Source of the DNA: Pseudomonas alcaliphila JAB1
GTDB lineage: Bacteria; Pseudomonadota; Gammaproteobacteria; Pseudomonadales; Pseudomonadaceae
Reading direction: 5' to 3'
Assembly: GCF_001941865.1 (NCBI RefSeq)
Contig: NZ_CP016162.1
Span: 3,657,501 to 3,721,500 of the forward strand
DNA length: 64,000 bases
Made by a program: the position numbers and the translations under genes
Notes under the pieces: model-generated
The model's input: the letters and a program-made list of their open reading frames with translations, nothing else
What the model was told of the DNA's origin: nothing
Database searches by the model: none
Part shown: piece after piece, positions 1-8,653 of the stretch
How positions within the stretch are numbered: position 1 is the stretch's first letter
How the letters are laid out: each line of letters starts with the position of its first letter

Positions 1-113
1 TCGACCGTCAGCCCTTGGAAAATCATCACTACCCCTTAAACTCTGCTCCCCAAAGACCGCCGGTGTGATGCCCACCGCGCGCTCGTCATCGATCCATACA
101 GGCCCTGCAGAAC

Positions 114-1286
114 ATGGCGTTCGACGCCCCCACCATGTTGACCCTCACCGTCGCCCTCGCCGTGGCCGCTGCGCTGTATCTGGCGGTGGAGTGGCGCAAC
201 GTAAGGGAGTCGCCCTTGCTGTTCTGGAGTGCGGGCTTCGCGACCATCGCCATCGGCTCGACCCTTGCCCTGCTGCGCGGCAGCGGCCTGATCCTGATCG
301 GTATCTGGTTCGCCAATGGCCTGCTGGTCACGGCCCACTGGTTGTTCCTGCTAGGCGTTGCACGCTTCACCGAGGCGCGCTTCTCGCGAGCCTGGTACCT
401 GATCTTCGTCGCCTGGCTGGCGATGCTGCTCCTGCCGGAGGGACCGCTGTGGTCCCGAGTCATGCTGTTCACCAACTCGATGCTGGTCGCCCTGGTCACC
501 CTCAAGGCCAGTGCCCTGCTGCGACCTCATGGCAGGTCATTGAGCGTGGGCGCCGTTCAGTTGCGCTATGTATTGCTGATGCATGGCCTGTTCTATGCGG
601 CCAAGGCAATGACCGCCGTGATTCCCGGCACGCTGATAGACCTGAGCGCCTTTCGTGGTTTGATCATCCAAGTGTCGCTGGTGGAAGGTGCCATGGCCCT
701 GATGCTGATTGCCCTGTCGATGACCGGCACCGTACGTTGGCGCCGCGAGAAACGCATCGAGCGCCTGGCCGCTCGCGATCCGCTGACCGCGCTGTACAAC
801 CGCCGCGCGCTGGAAGCGAGAGCCGGCAACCTGCTGAAGGAAACCTCGCCGGCTCGCCCTGGCGCGCTGCTGCTGATCGATATCGACAACTTCAAGCAGG
901 CCAACGATCTCCACGGCCACCTTGCGGGGGACCGCCTGCTGATCGCCCTCGGCGAGATGCTGCGCGCGCTGCTGCCGGAGCGCGCGCTCACCGCTCGCCT
1001 GGGCGGCGACGAGTTCGTCATCCTGATGGGCGATGCGTCGACTGAGCGCGTCGTGGCCCTGGGCGATACGCTGCGCCAACGCTTCAATCACATGGCATCG
1101 CAGGCTTTCACCACACCGCAGGCCGTCACCCTGAGTATCGGCGCCACGCTGTTCGACCGACCACCGGCCAGCCTGGCAGCACTGATCGAACAAGGCGACG
1201 CCGCGCTCTATCAGTCCAAGCGCGGCGGCCGCAACAGCACGCGGGTGGATGACCGCACAGGTGGCGAGTCGCGGCCGACCGGATAG
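114..1286 (+). CDS. Membrane-anchored diguanylate cyclase (GGDEF)
   Basis: This 390-residue protein should make cyclic di-GMP from two GTP at the inner membrane. Residues 1-205 form about six hydrophobic segments, which act as an integral-membrane sensor of unknown ligand. The GGDEF domain covers about 215-380: it opens with RDPLTALYNRR, carries DIDNFKQAND, and has a canonical GGDEF at 297-301. The upstream inhibitory RxxD position reads RALT, so product inhibition is probably absent. The chosen ATG gives the first membrane helix; an alternative at 135 cannot be excluded. No EAL domain is present. It is the first of four diguanylate cyclases in the first 28 kb. Confidence 0.88.
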   Translation: MAFDAPTMLTLTVALAVAAALYLAVEWRNVRESPLLFWSAGFATIAIGSTLALLRGSGLILIGIWFANGLLVTAHWLFLLGVARFTEARFSRAWYLIFVAWLAMLLLPEGPLWSRVMLFTNSMLVALVTLKASALLRPHGRSLSVGAVQLRYVLLMHGLFYAAKAMTAVIPGTLIDLSAFRGLIIQVSLVEGAMALMLIALSMTGTVRWRREKRIERLAARDPLTALYNRRALEARAGNLLKETSPARPGALLLIDIDNFKQANDLHGHLAGDRLLIALGEMLRALLPERALTARLGGDEFVILMGDASTERVVALGDTLRQRFNHMASQAFTTPQAVTLSIGATLFDRPPASLAALIEQGDAALYQSKRGGRNSTRVDDRTGGESRPTG

Positions 1287-1395
1287 CGGCAACAACACCC
1301 AGCAGCACCGAACTGTAAGCCGGAGACGGATCATGCGCGCAGCCTGCGGGTTACAATCCACGGCCCACGCATTCTCCAGCGGAACCCATATACCG

Positions 1396-2091
1396 ATGTT
1401 CACCCTTGCCCACCTCAGCAGCCCGCCGCCCGAGTCCCTGAAGAGCCAGGTGCAGCAGATGGTGGTTGACTACTTCGCCGATGTCAGCGCGGTACCGCTG
1501 CTGCCAAGCAATCCGCTGTATCAGCTGTACCAGTACGTGATCGGCTATGAGCTGCATCTGCACCTGCAGACCATGAACGGCGAGGCCGAAGGCCCCGTGC
1601 AGTTGCTACTGGCGCTGGACGATGAAGACCCGGCCCGCGTGCTGGGGTTTGCCCTGTATCTGCCGAGCCCGGACGATGCTGCCGCCTGCACCCTCGCCTA
1701 TCTGGCGGTAGATGCCGCACACCGCCGTAAGGGCATCGGCCGCGCACTGCTGCAGCGCGTGCTAGCGCATCGTCCGCACCTGGAGCTGGCCTGCGTGGCA
1801 GACAAGGTGCCGCAGTTCGAGGCCCTGGGCTTGCACGTGCTGGCCGCTCAAGGTGCGCTGGTGGTGATGAACAGTCGCGACTACCGTTCCAGCGGCATGG
1901 TCGCGGTCGCCGACCTGGCGCCGGTGTTTGCCTCCACCGAGGTCAGGCAGATTCACGCTTACCTGCTCAAGCAGCACGGCCAGCGCGCCATGCAACAGGC
2001 GGAAAAACAGCGTGACGCGCACCTCGACACGCTCGCCCTTCAGGCTCAGCAGTTGGTCGACGAGCGCCTGCCTTCACGCGCGCTGCATTGA
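1396..2091 (+). CDS. GNAT family N-acetyltransferase
   Basis: This 231-residue protein has a GNAT acetyl-CoA binding segment, LAVDAAHRRKGIGRALLQ (about residues 100-117), with the R/Q-x-x-G-x-G/A signature as RRKGIG. The domain starts after an N-terminal extension of about 50 residues and is followed by a charged helical tail. The substrate cannot be told. The reading frame stays open upstream, but the ATG at 1396 fits the start of the conserved region. It follows the diguanylate cyclase gene by about 110 bp and is probably independent of it. Confidence 0.75.
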   Translation: MFTLAHLSSPPPESLKSQVQQMVVDYFADVSAVPLLPSNPLYQLYQYVIGYELHLHLQTMNGEAEGPVQLLLALDDEDPARVLGFALYLPSPDDAAACTLAYLAVDAAHRRKGIGRALLQRVLAHRPHLELACVADKVPQFEALGLHVLAAQGALVVMNSRDYRSSGMVAVADLAPVFASTEVRQIHAYLLKQHGQRAMQQAEKQRDAHLDTLALQAQQLVDERLPSRALH

Positions 2092-2160
2092 CTGGATCAG
2101 CGATGCCCGCTCCTTCTTGAAAAGCTGCCGGGCTTCATCCTCGATCTTTTGCAGATCCAT
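2074..2160 (-). CDS. Possible 28-residue charged small protein
   Basis: A short frame encodes a 28-residue, amphipathic, strongly charged peptide beginning MDLQKIEDEARQLF. It has a purine-rich stretch (gagagctgaag) before the ATG and lies tail-to-tail with the acetyltransferase gene, overlapping its last 18 bases. No homologue is recognised and length alone gives weak support. It could equally be chance. Confidence 0.25.
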   Translation of the reverse strand: MDLQKIEDEARQLFKKERASLIQSMQRA

Positions 2161-2237
2161 GGCTTCAGCTCTCGCTTGTATACCGGCAAATCGTGGCACG
2201 GACGCTTAGCGGGGGCTGCGGCCCCTTAGAACAGTCG

Positions 2238-3137
2238 TCACACTGAACACAAACCACCTGGCACCGCCATGATCCACTCCCGCACCGCGAGAATGGTCGG
2301 GTCATTTATGCGGCTCTCCGGGTACACCAGAAAGAACGGCTTGCCTTCCAGTTCCGGGCCGAAGGGCTGCACCAGTCGTCCCTCTCTCAGCTCATCCTCG
2401 ATCAGTTGCCGGCTCATCAGCGCCACGCCCTGGGCGCCGACGGCTGCCGAGACGGCGTGGGTTTCGTCGGAGAACACCAACCCGGCACTGACATCCAGCC
2501 CCGGCACCTGAGCTTGTTTCTGCCAGACGGCCCAGTCCATCGGCGAAGAGATCGCTGCCTGGTTGCGGAAGTGGATCAGCGTATGCCTGGGCAAATCGGC
2601 GGCATCGTGCAGTTCCAGTAGCGGGCTGCAAGCGGGGACGAAGGTATTGTCGAAGAGTTTTTCCGCCACCAGGCCTGGCCAGCGGCCGTCGCCGTAGCGA
2701 ATGGCGATATCCGCTGTGACACCATCGAGCGCCACCGGCTCGTGCGAGGCGTGGATACGCAGGTCAATATTGGGGTGGGAATCGCGCAGCATGCATACCC
2801 AGGACAGCAGCCAGCGCACGGCCACTGCCGGCGTGGTGCTGAGGGTAATGGCCTGTCGGCTGGGCGTCGCGCTGAGGCGTTCGACCGCGGCGCCGATGCT
2901 GTCGAAGGCGCTTTCCAGCACCTGCTGCAGTTCACGTCCGGCCATGGTCAGTTCCAGCTGACGTGGCTTGCGCACGAACAGCGCGACACCGAGGGATTCT
3001 TCCAGCGCGCGAATCTGGTGACTGATCGCTGTGGCGGTAACGGAAAGCTCTTCCGCGGCCTGCTTGGCACTTTCGTGGCGTGCGGCCGCCTCGAAGGCGC
3101 GCAAGGCGGAAAGCGGAGGGAGTCGGCGCCGGCTCAT
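2238..3137 (-). CDS. LysR-family regulator, GcvA-like
   Basis: This 299-residue regulator starts RRRLPPLSALRAFEAAARH, the N-terminus typical of GcvA/AmpR-type LysR proteins. A winged helix-turn-helix covers about 5-65 (AAEELSVTATAISHQIRALE). A periplasmic-binding-like effector domain covers about 90-290. I chose the ATG at 3137 over the one at 3158 because a GAGGA lies a sensible distance upstream and the family N-terminus begins there. It is divergent from the azoreductase gene, the classic LysR arrangement, so it probably regulates that gene and itself. The effector is unknown. Confidence 0.85.
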   Translation of the reverse strand: MSRRRLPPLSALRAFEAAARHESAKQAAEELSVTATAISHQIRALEESLGVALFVRKPRQLELTMAGRELQQVLESAFDSIGAAVERLSATPSRQAITLSTTPAVAVRWLLSWVCMLRDSHPNIDLRIHASHEPVALDGVTADIAIRYGDGRWPGLVAEKLFDNTFVPACSPLLELHDAADLPRHTLIHFRNQAAISSPMDWAVWQKQAQVPGLDVSAGLVFSDETHAVSAAVGAQGVALMSRQLIEDELREGRLVQPFGPELEGKPFFLVYPESRINDPTILAVREWIMAVPGGLCSV

Positions 3138-3180
3138 ACCTGAATTTTCCTCATCCATTGCGAAAAATATTGATCGTTTG

Positions 3181-3198
3181 TCGCCCGATTGGGGGCGA
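3181..3198. promoter_or_regulatory. Inverted repeat in the LysR/azoreductase divergent region
   Basis: TCGCCC (3181-3186) and GGGCGA (3193-3198) form an inverted repeat with a 6-bp spacer, between the two divergent starts. Position and symmetry fit a LysR-type operator; binding is inferred. Confidence 0.35.
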
Positions 3199-3257
3199 AC
3201 TTAGCCTGAGTCTGCTGCTAATCACAGATGAATTCAAATTCAAGCAGGAGACTCATC

Positions 3258-3959
3258 ATGACCCATATTCTGCATCTCGACGCCAGCGCCCGCCCCGGCC
3301 TCGCCGGCAAGGATCAACACGGTTCGCACAGCCGCAATCTCAGCCATCGCTTCATCAGCCAGTGGCAGGCGCGCCGCCCGCAGGACGTCGTCACCTACCG
3401 CGACATCGGCCAGAATCCGCCCTCGATCATCAACCATGACTGGATCGCCTCATCCTTCACGCCCGAGCCGAAACGCGAAGCCTGGATGCACGACACCCTG
3501 GCCGAAAGCGATCGCCTGGTGGATGAACTGATCGCCGCCGACGTGCTGGTGATCGGCACGCCGCTGTACAACTTCGGCATGCCCGCCGCGCTCAAGGCGT
3601 GGATCGACCAGGTGGTACGCCCCGGCCGCACGGTGGACGTGGATGAAAGCAACCCGCTCGATCCCTATGTACCCAGGCTGGCCGACCGGCCGCGCCATGC
3701 GGTGATCCTCACGGCCCGCGGCGGCGTCGGTTTCGGTGTGGGCGGAGAGATGGCGCATATGAACCATCTGGAGCCGAACCTGATCACCGCACTCGGCTTC
3801 ATTGGCATCACCCGCGTGCACCAGATCGCCATCGAGGGCCAGGAAGTCGGCGGTGAACTGCTTGCCGAGTCAGTCAAACAGGCCTTGGGCAAGGTCGATG
3901 CGCTGGTGGCCGAGCTGCAGCGTTCATTGCAAGCCGAGCGCGTCGAAGAGCCGGCGTGA
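3258..3959 (+). CDS. azoR: FMN-dependent NADH-azoreductase
   Basis: This 233-residue cytosolic flavoprotein of the AzoR/flavodoxin-like fold should reduce quinones and azo dyes with NAD(P)H through FMN. The N-terminal FMN-phosphate loop is LHLDASARPG with S/R-N-L downstream. The flavin-contact segment GTPLYNFGMPAALKAWID is intact (about residues 98-115). The ATG at 3258 follows GCAGGAG; an upstream in-frame ATG lacks such a site. The divergent LysR gene is the likely regulator. Several AzoR paralogues are usual in Pseudomonas, so substrate preference is not predictable. Confidence 0.85.
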   Translation: MTHILHLDASARPGLAGKDQHGSHSRNLSHRFISQWQARRPQDVVTYRDIGQNPPSIINHDWIASSFTPEPKREAWMHDTLAESDRLVDELIAADVLVIGTPLYNFGMPAALKAWIDQVVRPGRTVDVDESNPLDPYVPRLADRPRHAVILTARGGVGFGVGGEMAHMNHLEPNLITALGFIGITRVHQIAIEGQEVGGELLAESVKQALGKVDALVAELQRSLQAERVEEPA

Positions 3960-3994
3960 GGCAATGGCCAGGCCGAGGATGACGCTGCCTCGCC

Positions 3995-4738
3995 TCAGCG
4001 TTTGGTGCAGGCGAACAGCGCGTTGCCGGAGCTGCCATCCCACGGCGCCAGGCGCTGATAGTCGTGCTCCAGCACCTGCACCTCGAAGTACGGCGCCAGC
4101 AGGCTCTGCAGCTCGGCGAAGTTCACCGCCACCATCGGGTGTTCGTCGTGCCAGACCTCGGTCTGCTCGGCGAGGGTGCGTTCGATGCGCAGGCGCAGCG
4201 CCTGTTGTTCGCCTTCACCGCGGTAGTACCAGCCGGAGCTGAAGCGGAACTGCCCTTCGGCATGCCCTGCGCTGTGGGAAACGAACGAGGCATTGTCGAT
4301 GCGCTGCTTGTCCACCGCGTTGAAGCAGAACACCCCACCCGGAGCCAGGGCACCGTGCACGCTGGCGATGCAGGCCTTGAGCCGTTCGACACTGGCGCTG
4401 TAGTGGATGGAGTAGAGAAAGCAGGTGATCAGGTCCAGCGGCTCGTCGACCTGAAAACCGCACATGTCCTGCTGGGCAAAGCGTGCCTCGGGGCAGCGCT
4501 GGGCGGCACGGTCGAGCATCGGCTGGTTGATGTCCAGGCCGCTGCTGACATAGCCGGCATCGAGAAAATGGCGCACATGCGGGCCGGTACCACAGGCCAG
4601 ATCGAGGTGGCGCTTGCCGCCGTTGCCGAACAGCTGTTGCAGGCGCCGCACGCAATGACTCTGCGCGGCGTAGTCGATGTCCGCACACATCAGATCGTAG
4701 TAACCCGACAGGTCGGTATAGAGGGCATTGCCGGACAT
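3995..4738 (-). CDS. Class I SAM-dependent methyltransferase
   Basis: This 247-residue protein has a clear SAM-binding motif I, HLDLACGTGPHVRHFL (about residues 45-60). It is followed by the acidic motif II (GLDINQPMLDRA) and motif III (ALAPGGVFCFNAVD). The fold is a standalone small-molecule type methyltransferase, substrate unknown. The ATG at 4738 is chosen because the conserved region (YDLMCADIDY) starts soon after; an upstream ATG at 4774 would add a basic, proline-rich tail. It converges on the azoreductase gene. Confidence 0.8.
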   Translation of the reverse strand: MSGNALYTDLSGYYDLMCADIDYAAQSHCVRRLQQLFGNGGKRHLDLACGTGPHVRHFLDAGYVSSGLDINQPMLDRAAQRCPEARFAQQDMCGFQVDEPLDLITCFLYSIHYSASVERLKACIASVHGALAPGGVFCFNAVDKQRIDNASFVSHSAGHAEGQFRFSSGWYYRGEGEQQALRLRIERTLAEQTEVWHDEHPMVAVNFAELQSLLAPYFEVQVLEHDYQRLAPWDGSSGNALFACTKR

Positions 4739-5022
4739 GATGACAGGGGCGCGAGGACGAAGGGCGCGCATCATAGCTCAGGCTGCAAATGGGCAGAATC
4801 ACTATCGCTGCCGTCGCTATGCCGGCGGTCTGGTCGAGCCCGACGCTCACCATGAGAGGGCCCAGCGACGCTCATGAAACAGCTGGAAGCCTTCTATCAC
4901 GGGGCTTTTGCCAGCTATCAGGCGCATCGATGTTCACCATCAAGCCAATGAAGTTCTCTGAAAAAATTCAGTGCGTAACATCTGCTCCATACCCAACCAC
5001 AACACCCCTGGAGCACCACATC

Positions 5023-5619
5023 ATGAAACGCCAACTCATCCTCAGCTTTGCTTTCTCCGTACTGGCAGCCAACGTATTTGCCGCTTCTTCCGCCCAACCT
5101 GTAGTCGCCGAAGGTGGCTCCGATCATCTGATCGAAAACCGCGTTGCCGAAGGTGGTTCCGACCGTCTGATCGAAAACCGCGTCGCCGAAGGTGGCTCTG
5201 ATCGTCTGATCGAAAACCGCGTTGCCGAAGGTGGTTCCGACCGTCTGATCGAAAACCGCGTCGCCGAAGGTGGCTCTGATCGTCTGATCGAGAACCGCGT
5301 CGCCGAAGGTGGCTCCGACCGTCTGATCGAGAACCGCGTCGCCGAAGGTGGCTCCGACCGTCTGATCGAGAACCGCGTTGCCGAAGGTGGCTCTGATCGC
5401 CTGATCGAGAACCGTGTTGCCGAAGGTGGCTCGGACCGTCTGATCGAGAACCGTGTTGCCGAAGGTGGCTCGGACCGTCTGATCGAGAACCGTGTTGCCG
5501 AAGGTGGCTCCGATCGTCTGATCGAGAACCGCGTTGCCGAAGGTGGCTCTGATCGTCTGATCGAAAACCGTGTTGCCGAAGGTGGCTCCGATCGCCTGAT
5601 CGAAAACCGCACCGCCTGA
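5023..5619 (+). CDS. Exported protein of thirteen 13-residue tandem repeats
   Basis: This 198-residue protein has a signal peptide (MKRQLILSFAFSVLAANVFA, likely cut after residue 20) and a short linker. Thirteen back-to-back units of consensus VAEGGSDRLIENR follow (residues 28-196), then two residues and a stop. Only one unit deviates in sequence (His for Arg in unit 1); all other differences between copies are synonymous. The mature product is periplasmic or secreted, has no cysteine and is highly charged. The function is unknown. It is monocistronic, ended by a strong terminator at 5679-5711. Confidence 0.8.
   Translation: MKRQLILSFAFSVLAANVFAASSAQPVVAEGGSDHLIENRVAEGGSDRLIENRVAEGGSDRLIENRVAEGGSDRLIENRVAEGGSDRLIENRVAEGGSDRLIENRVAEGGSDRLIENRVAEGGSDRLIENRVAEGGSDRLIENRVAEGGSDRLIENRVAEGGSDRLIENRVAEGGSDRLIENRVAEGGSDRLIENRTA
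5104..5610 (+). repeat. 39-bp coding tandem repeat, 13 copies
   Basis: Thirteen 39-bp units encode the repeat region. Units 2 and 4 are identical, as are 6 and 7, and 9 and 10, which shows recent local duplication. A decayed fragment of the unit, CTGATCGAGAAC at 5635-5646, lies beyond the stop codon. Confidence 0.95.
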
Positions 5620-5678
5620 CACCTTCCCTATGACCTGATCGAGAACGTCGTATGACTCGATGGCAAGCGCAGCCCCAC

Positions 5679-5711
5679 AAGGCCGGCCTGATAAGCCGGC
5701 CTTGGTTTTTT
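5679..5711 (+). terminator. Rho-independent terminator of the repeat-protein gene
   Basis: AAGGCCGGC (5679-5687) pairs perfectly with GCCGGCCTT (5695-5703) around a 7-nt loop, followed by GGTTTTTT. Confidence 0.9.
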
Positions 5712-5830
5712 CAGAGATAGAAAGCCCCGCGCACTGCGCGAATAAGCAGCCCCGTGTCGACCCCAGGCAATCGACCTCCCCGCCCCCGCTCTATGGTGAA
5801 CGCCCCTTTGATCACTCACCGGAGCGCCCC

Positions 5831-6178
5831 ATGGCCAACAAACCGATCACCGTTCTGCGCGATACCCAGCCGATGCCCGTCGTCGATGCCTGCAAGTGGG
5901 AGCGCATCGAAGGTGACCCGCACACCGTCAACCTCAATGCCTACACCTCCGAAGACGGCAGCAAGATCATGGGCACCTGGATCTGCACGCCCGGCAAATG
6001 GCGCGTGGAGTACGTGAAGTGGGAGTACTGCCACTTCCAGGAAGGCTACTGCATCATCACCCCGGACGGCATGGAGCCGATTCACCTCAAGGCTGGTGAC
6101 ATCTTCGTGGTCGAGCCCGGCATGAAAGGCACCTGGGAAGTGGTGGAAACGGTGCGCAAGTACTTCGTGTTCGCCTGA
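5831..6178 (+). CDS. Cupin domain protein (DUF861/Cupin_3 type)
   Basis: This 115-residue single-domain cupin has GTWICTPGKWRVEYVKWEYCHFQEGY, split here as two beta-strand motifs, then a second cupin motif LKAGDIFVVEPGMKGTWEVVE ending in RKYFVFA. This layout is the EutQ-like Cupin_3 family, of unknown substrate. The ATG follows a CCGGAGCG ribosome site. Upstream open sequence overlaps the terminator of the preceding gene and is not coding. Confidence 0.75.
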   Translation: MANKPITVLRDTQPMPVVDACKWERIEGDPHTVNLNAYTSEDGSKIMGTWICTPGKWRVEYVKWEYCHFQEGYCIITPDGMEPIHLKAGDIFVVEPGMKGTWEVVETVRKYFVFA

Positions 6179-6312
6179 CGCTGAGCTGACAGCGGCGCAC
6201 CGGCTTGAAAAGCGCAGGAACTTGGCCTATTCACAACGGTCAGTGCTGCGCCGCCGACCTGGCGGTTCCCTCATCACGGACGGCCCAAAAGGCCTTTCAG
6301 CAAGGAATCATC

Positions 6313-6789
6313 ATGAACCGACTCAAACTGTCGCTGCTCTCCCTCGCCTGCGCCCTGCCGCTGGTCGCCTGCGCCGCCACCCCGGAGGCGCTCAAGCCCT
6401 ACCCCGCCGCTGCCGACGGCTATAACCGCCATGTGATCGAGCTGCCGGCGCAAACCAACGAAGCCGAGCACAAGGTAGAGATCATCGCCGGCAAGACCCT
6501 GGAAGTGGATTGCAACCAGCAACGCCTGGGCGGTCAGTGGCAGGAAAAGACCGTGGAAGGCTGGGGCTACAGCTACTACGAGCTGGGCCAGGTCGGCCCG
6601 GCCATGAGCACGCTGATGGCCTGCCCGGACGGCAGCCGCAAGCAGGCCTTCGTGCGCGTTGGCGGTGAGCCGCAACTGGTGCGCTACAACAGCAAGCTGC
6701 CACTGGTGATCTACGCGCCGAAGGATGTCGAAGTGCGCTACCGCGTGTGGTCTGCAGCCGCCGAAACCAGCACCGCACCGCGTCAGTAA
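6313..6789 (+). CDS. eco: Ecotin, periplasmic serine-protease inhibitor
   Basis: This 158-residue protein matches ecotin along its length: [55 protein letters not shown] and VRYRVW. Ecotin is a dimer that blocks trypsin-fold proteases, including neutrophil elastase. The two cysteines of the reactive-loop disulfide are present. By alignment to the E. coli reactive loop STMMAC, the P1 residue is Leu in STLMAC. The signal peptide ends LPLVACAAT, and LVAC fits a lipobox, so the protein may be lipid-anchored rather than free in the periplasm. Confidence 0.92.
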   Translation: MNRLKLSLLSLACALPLVACAATPEALKPYPAAADGYNRHVIELPAQTNEAEHKVEIIAGKTLEVDCNQQRLGGQWQEKTVEGWGYSYYELGQVGPAMSTLMACPDGSRKQAFVRVGGEPQLVRYNSKLPLVIYAPKDVEVRYRVWSAAAETSTAPRQ

Positions 6790-6826
6790 CGCCGGCTGAC
6801 ACACTCTGAGCCAAGTGGGTGCGTGT

Positions 6827-7240
6827 TCAGTGCTCGCTGGGCTTCTTCTCGGCCTTGGCTACAACAGCCAAGGCCATCACCACTTCGCGTGCCACCTTGC
6901 GCTGCGCAGCAGGCAGAGCCAGAAAGGCCTCGATCACCTCACGTTCCTGATAGAATTTGGGATCTTCCCAACGGCCACGCTGCTCGCGTACCGCAGCACC
7001 GGCCTGTGCGCCAAAGCGCAGTACCTGCGGTTCGATACGCAGCCACTCGGCAAGCACCTGCAATTTGTCCTGCGACGGTATCGCCTCGCCACGCAACCAG
7101 CGGGAAACCGCCTGGAAGGTCACGGAACGGCCCCAGTAACGCGAATTGAACTCGCGCTCGAGCACGGCGGGGCGATCTGGATATCCAGCCGCAATCATGG
7201 CGTTACGCAGGCGCTGGGCGAATTCGGTTTTCTCGGTCAT
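6827..7240 (-). CDS. XRE-type helix-turn-helix regulator
   Basis: This 137-residue protein has an N-terminal lambda-repressor-like helix-turn-helix (FAQRLRNAMIAAGYPDRPAVLER through VTFQAVSRWLRG and IPSQDKLQVLAEWL, residues 7-67) and a short helical C-terminus without a peptidase. It is divergent from the BRO-N gene at 7359. Together the pair resembles a phage repressor/antirepressor module kept in the chromosome. Confidence 0.75.
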   Translation of the reverse strand: MTEKTEFAQRLRNAMIAAGYPDRPAVLEREFNSRYWGRSVTFQAVSRWLRGEAIPSQDKLQVLAEWLRIEPQVLRFGAQAGAAVREQRGRWEDPKFYQEREVIEAFLALPAAQRKVAREVVMALAVVAKAEKKPSEH

Positions 7241-7298
7241 GGACGCGGACGTTAAATTCCGCTTCCATGCTTGATTGAACAGTCAGTTGTATATTAAA

Positions 7299-7315
7299 TG
7301 AAAATCATGGTTTCA
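7299..7315. promoter_or_regulatory. Inverted repeat between XRE and BRO-N genes
   Basis: TGAAA (7299-7303) and TTTCA (7311-7315) form an inverted repeat next to an AT-rich TATATT in the shared promoter region. It is a candidate operator for the XRE protein. Confidence 0.3.
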
Positions 7316-7358
7316 TCGCATTCGACAGGCCATTGTTTCATGCACTAGGGAGGGCGCC

Positions 7359-7817
7359 ATGACCAGTCCGATCAATCCCGTCTTCGAAGACACCCGTCTC
7401 ACCGTGCAACGCGCCGCCGACGGCCGTTTCTGGTTCGTCGCGCAGACCGTTTGCCAGGCCCTGGAACTGGCCGACGAACAAGCCGCCCTGCTGCTTCACT
7501 GTCGACCGGAGGGCATTCTCTTCGGCAACGAGGAAACGCCTCAAGCCATGATCGACCTGGAGAACCTGCTACGCCTGAGCCTGAGCAGCACCAGCCCACG
7601 CGCTGAACGTCTACGCAGCTGGCTCTGCCAAGTCCTGCTGCCGCACCTGTTCAGCAGCTCCAGCCTGCCCAGCTATCGACAGCTGGGCACGGCAAACAAA
7701 CGCCTGCGCGTACTCAAGTGGCACGACGACTGGTGGATGTCGATGAATGACGTGATGCAGGTTTTCGGCACCCGGCCGGAGCTACTGGCGATGAGCGAGG
7801 ACCCGTGCTGCAGTTGA
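7359..7817 (+). CDS. BRO-N domain protein, phage antirepressor-like
   Basis: This 152-residue protein resembles the BRO-N domain: RFWFVAQTVCQALELAD, a DLENLLRLSLSS helix, then RAERLRSWLCQVLLPHL (about residues 20-95). The C-terminal 50 residues, rich in Trp and Met, match no family I know. BRO-N domains bind DNA and are common in phage antirepressors. No other phage genes are nearby, so this is a domesticated or residual module. The ATG follows GGGAGGGCGCC. Confidence 0.65.
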   Translation: MTSPINPVFEDTRLTVQRAADGRFWFVAQTVCQALELADEQAALLLHCRPEGILFGNEETPQAMIDLENLLRLSLSSTSPRAERLRSWLCQVLLPHLFSSSSLPSYRQLGTANKRLRVLKWHDDWWMSMNDVMQVFGTRPELLAMSEDPCCS

Positions 7818-7862
7818 GCACGACGCCGGGGCTCGCTCGCCAGACATGCTGACAGCGACCGG

Positions 7863-8513
7863 TCAGCGCATGCAGCACTGCTTGTATTTCTTGCCGCTGC
7901 CGCAGCTGCACGGGTCGTTGCGCCCGACCTTGGTCTCTTCGCGGCGAACCGGCAGCAGCGGGTCCAGGTTCTGCTGCCAGTACTCATAAAGCTCGACGGC
8001 GGCCGGTTCCAGCATCGCTGTGCTGGCTTCGTATTCGGCATCGGTCATGGCCTTGAGCGTCTCGCTGCCGCTTTCGTCGCCGTGCAGAGTGATCAGCGCC
8101 AGGGCCGCCTGCGCCGACTCGGGCAGCGCTTGCTCCAGCCAACCGGCAACCGCCGCACCGCGCAGATAGCCCGCACACCACTCGGAGACGATCAGCTTCT
8201 CGCCCTTGCCGTTGTTGTCGGCCAGGAAGATCGCCTCATAGTCATCTGGCTCCTCGCTGAGCATGTAGGCCGCCTCGCTCATCAGCTCGACGGCCAGCTT
8301 CATGAAACGCTCACCATCCTTGTCGCTCGGCCATTGCGGCGGCTGGTCGGCCCAGATTGCCGAATACCAGACAGCAGGCGCGACCTGGCGCGGGCTGGAG
8401 ACGATGGCGGCGAAATAACCGTCCAGCTCGCTGGCGGACAGGATCGAGTCATCGTTGCCGTACTTGAGCAGCCACTGATCGAGCTTCTCCAACCCTCTGT
8501 TGTCCATCGCCAC
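7863..8513 (-). CDS. UPF0149/YecA family protein with SEC-C zinc motif
   Basis: This 216-residue protein has an UPF0149 (YecA) helical domain ([18 protein letters not shown] near residues 22-40) and a C-terminal SEC-C motif, [18 protein letters not shown], which binds zinc through three Cys and Cys/His. The family is widespread in gammaproteobacteria; the role is not settled, and SEC-C domains often contact ribosomes or SecB. It is convergent with the BRO-N gene and divergent from rlhA. Confidence 0.85.
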   Translation of the reverse strand: MAMDNRGLEKLDQWLLKYGNDDSILSASELDGYFAAIVSSPRQVAPAVWYSAIWADQPPQWPSDKDGERFMKLAVELMSEAAYMLSEEPDDYEAIFLADNNGKGEKLIVSEWCAGYLRGAAVAGWLEQALPESAQAALALITLHGDESGSETLKAMTDAEYEASTAMLEPAAVELYEYWQQNLDPLLPVRREETKVGRNDPCSCGSGKKYKQCCMR

Positions 8514-8653
8514 GCCTCCGCCTGAAAAAGGCCGCTACTGTACCGCCATCGGTGCGTATTACCAGCCGTCCGGCATCTGACGAGTGCCCACAGGCCGTCA
8601 GCCCGGTACAATGCGCGCCTTGCCCGTGTGCCAGCCTGATAAAAGAAAACACC

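Noticed and set aside
5042..5680. Three long minus-strand frames across the repeat gene
   Set aside because: A 39-bp repeat without stops stays open in every frame; only the plus-strand frame has a signal peptide, a ribosome site and a terminator.
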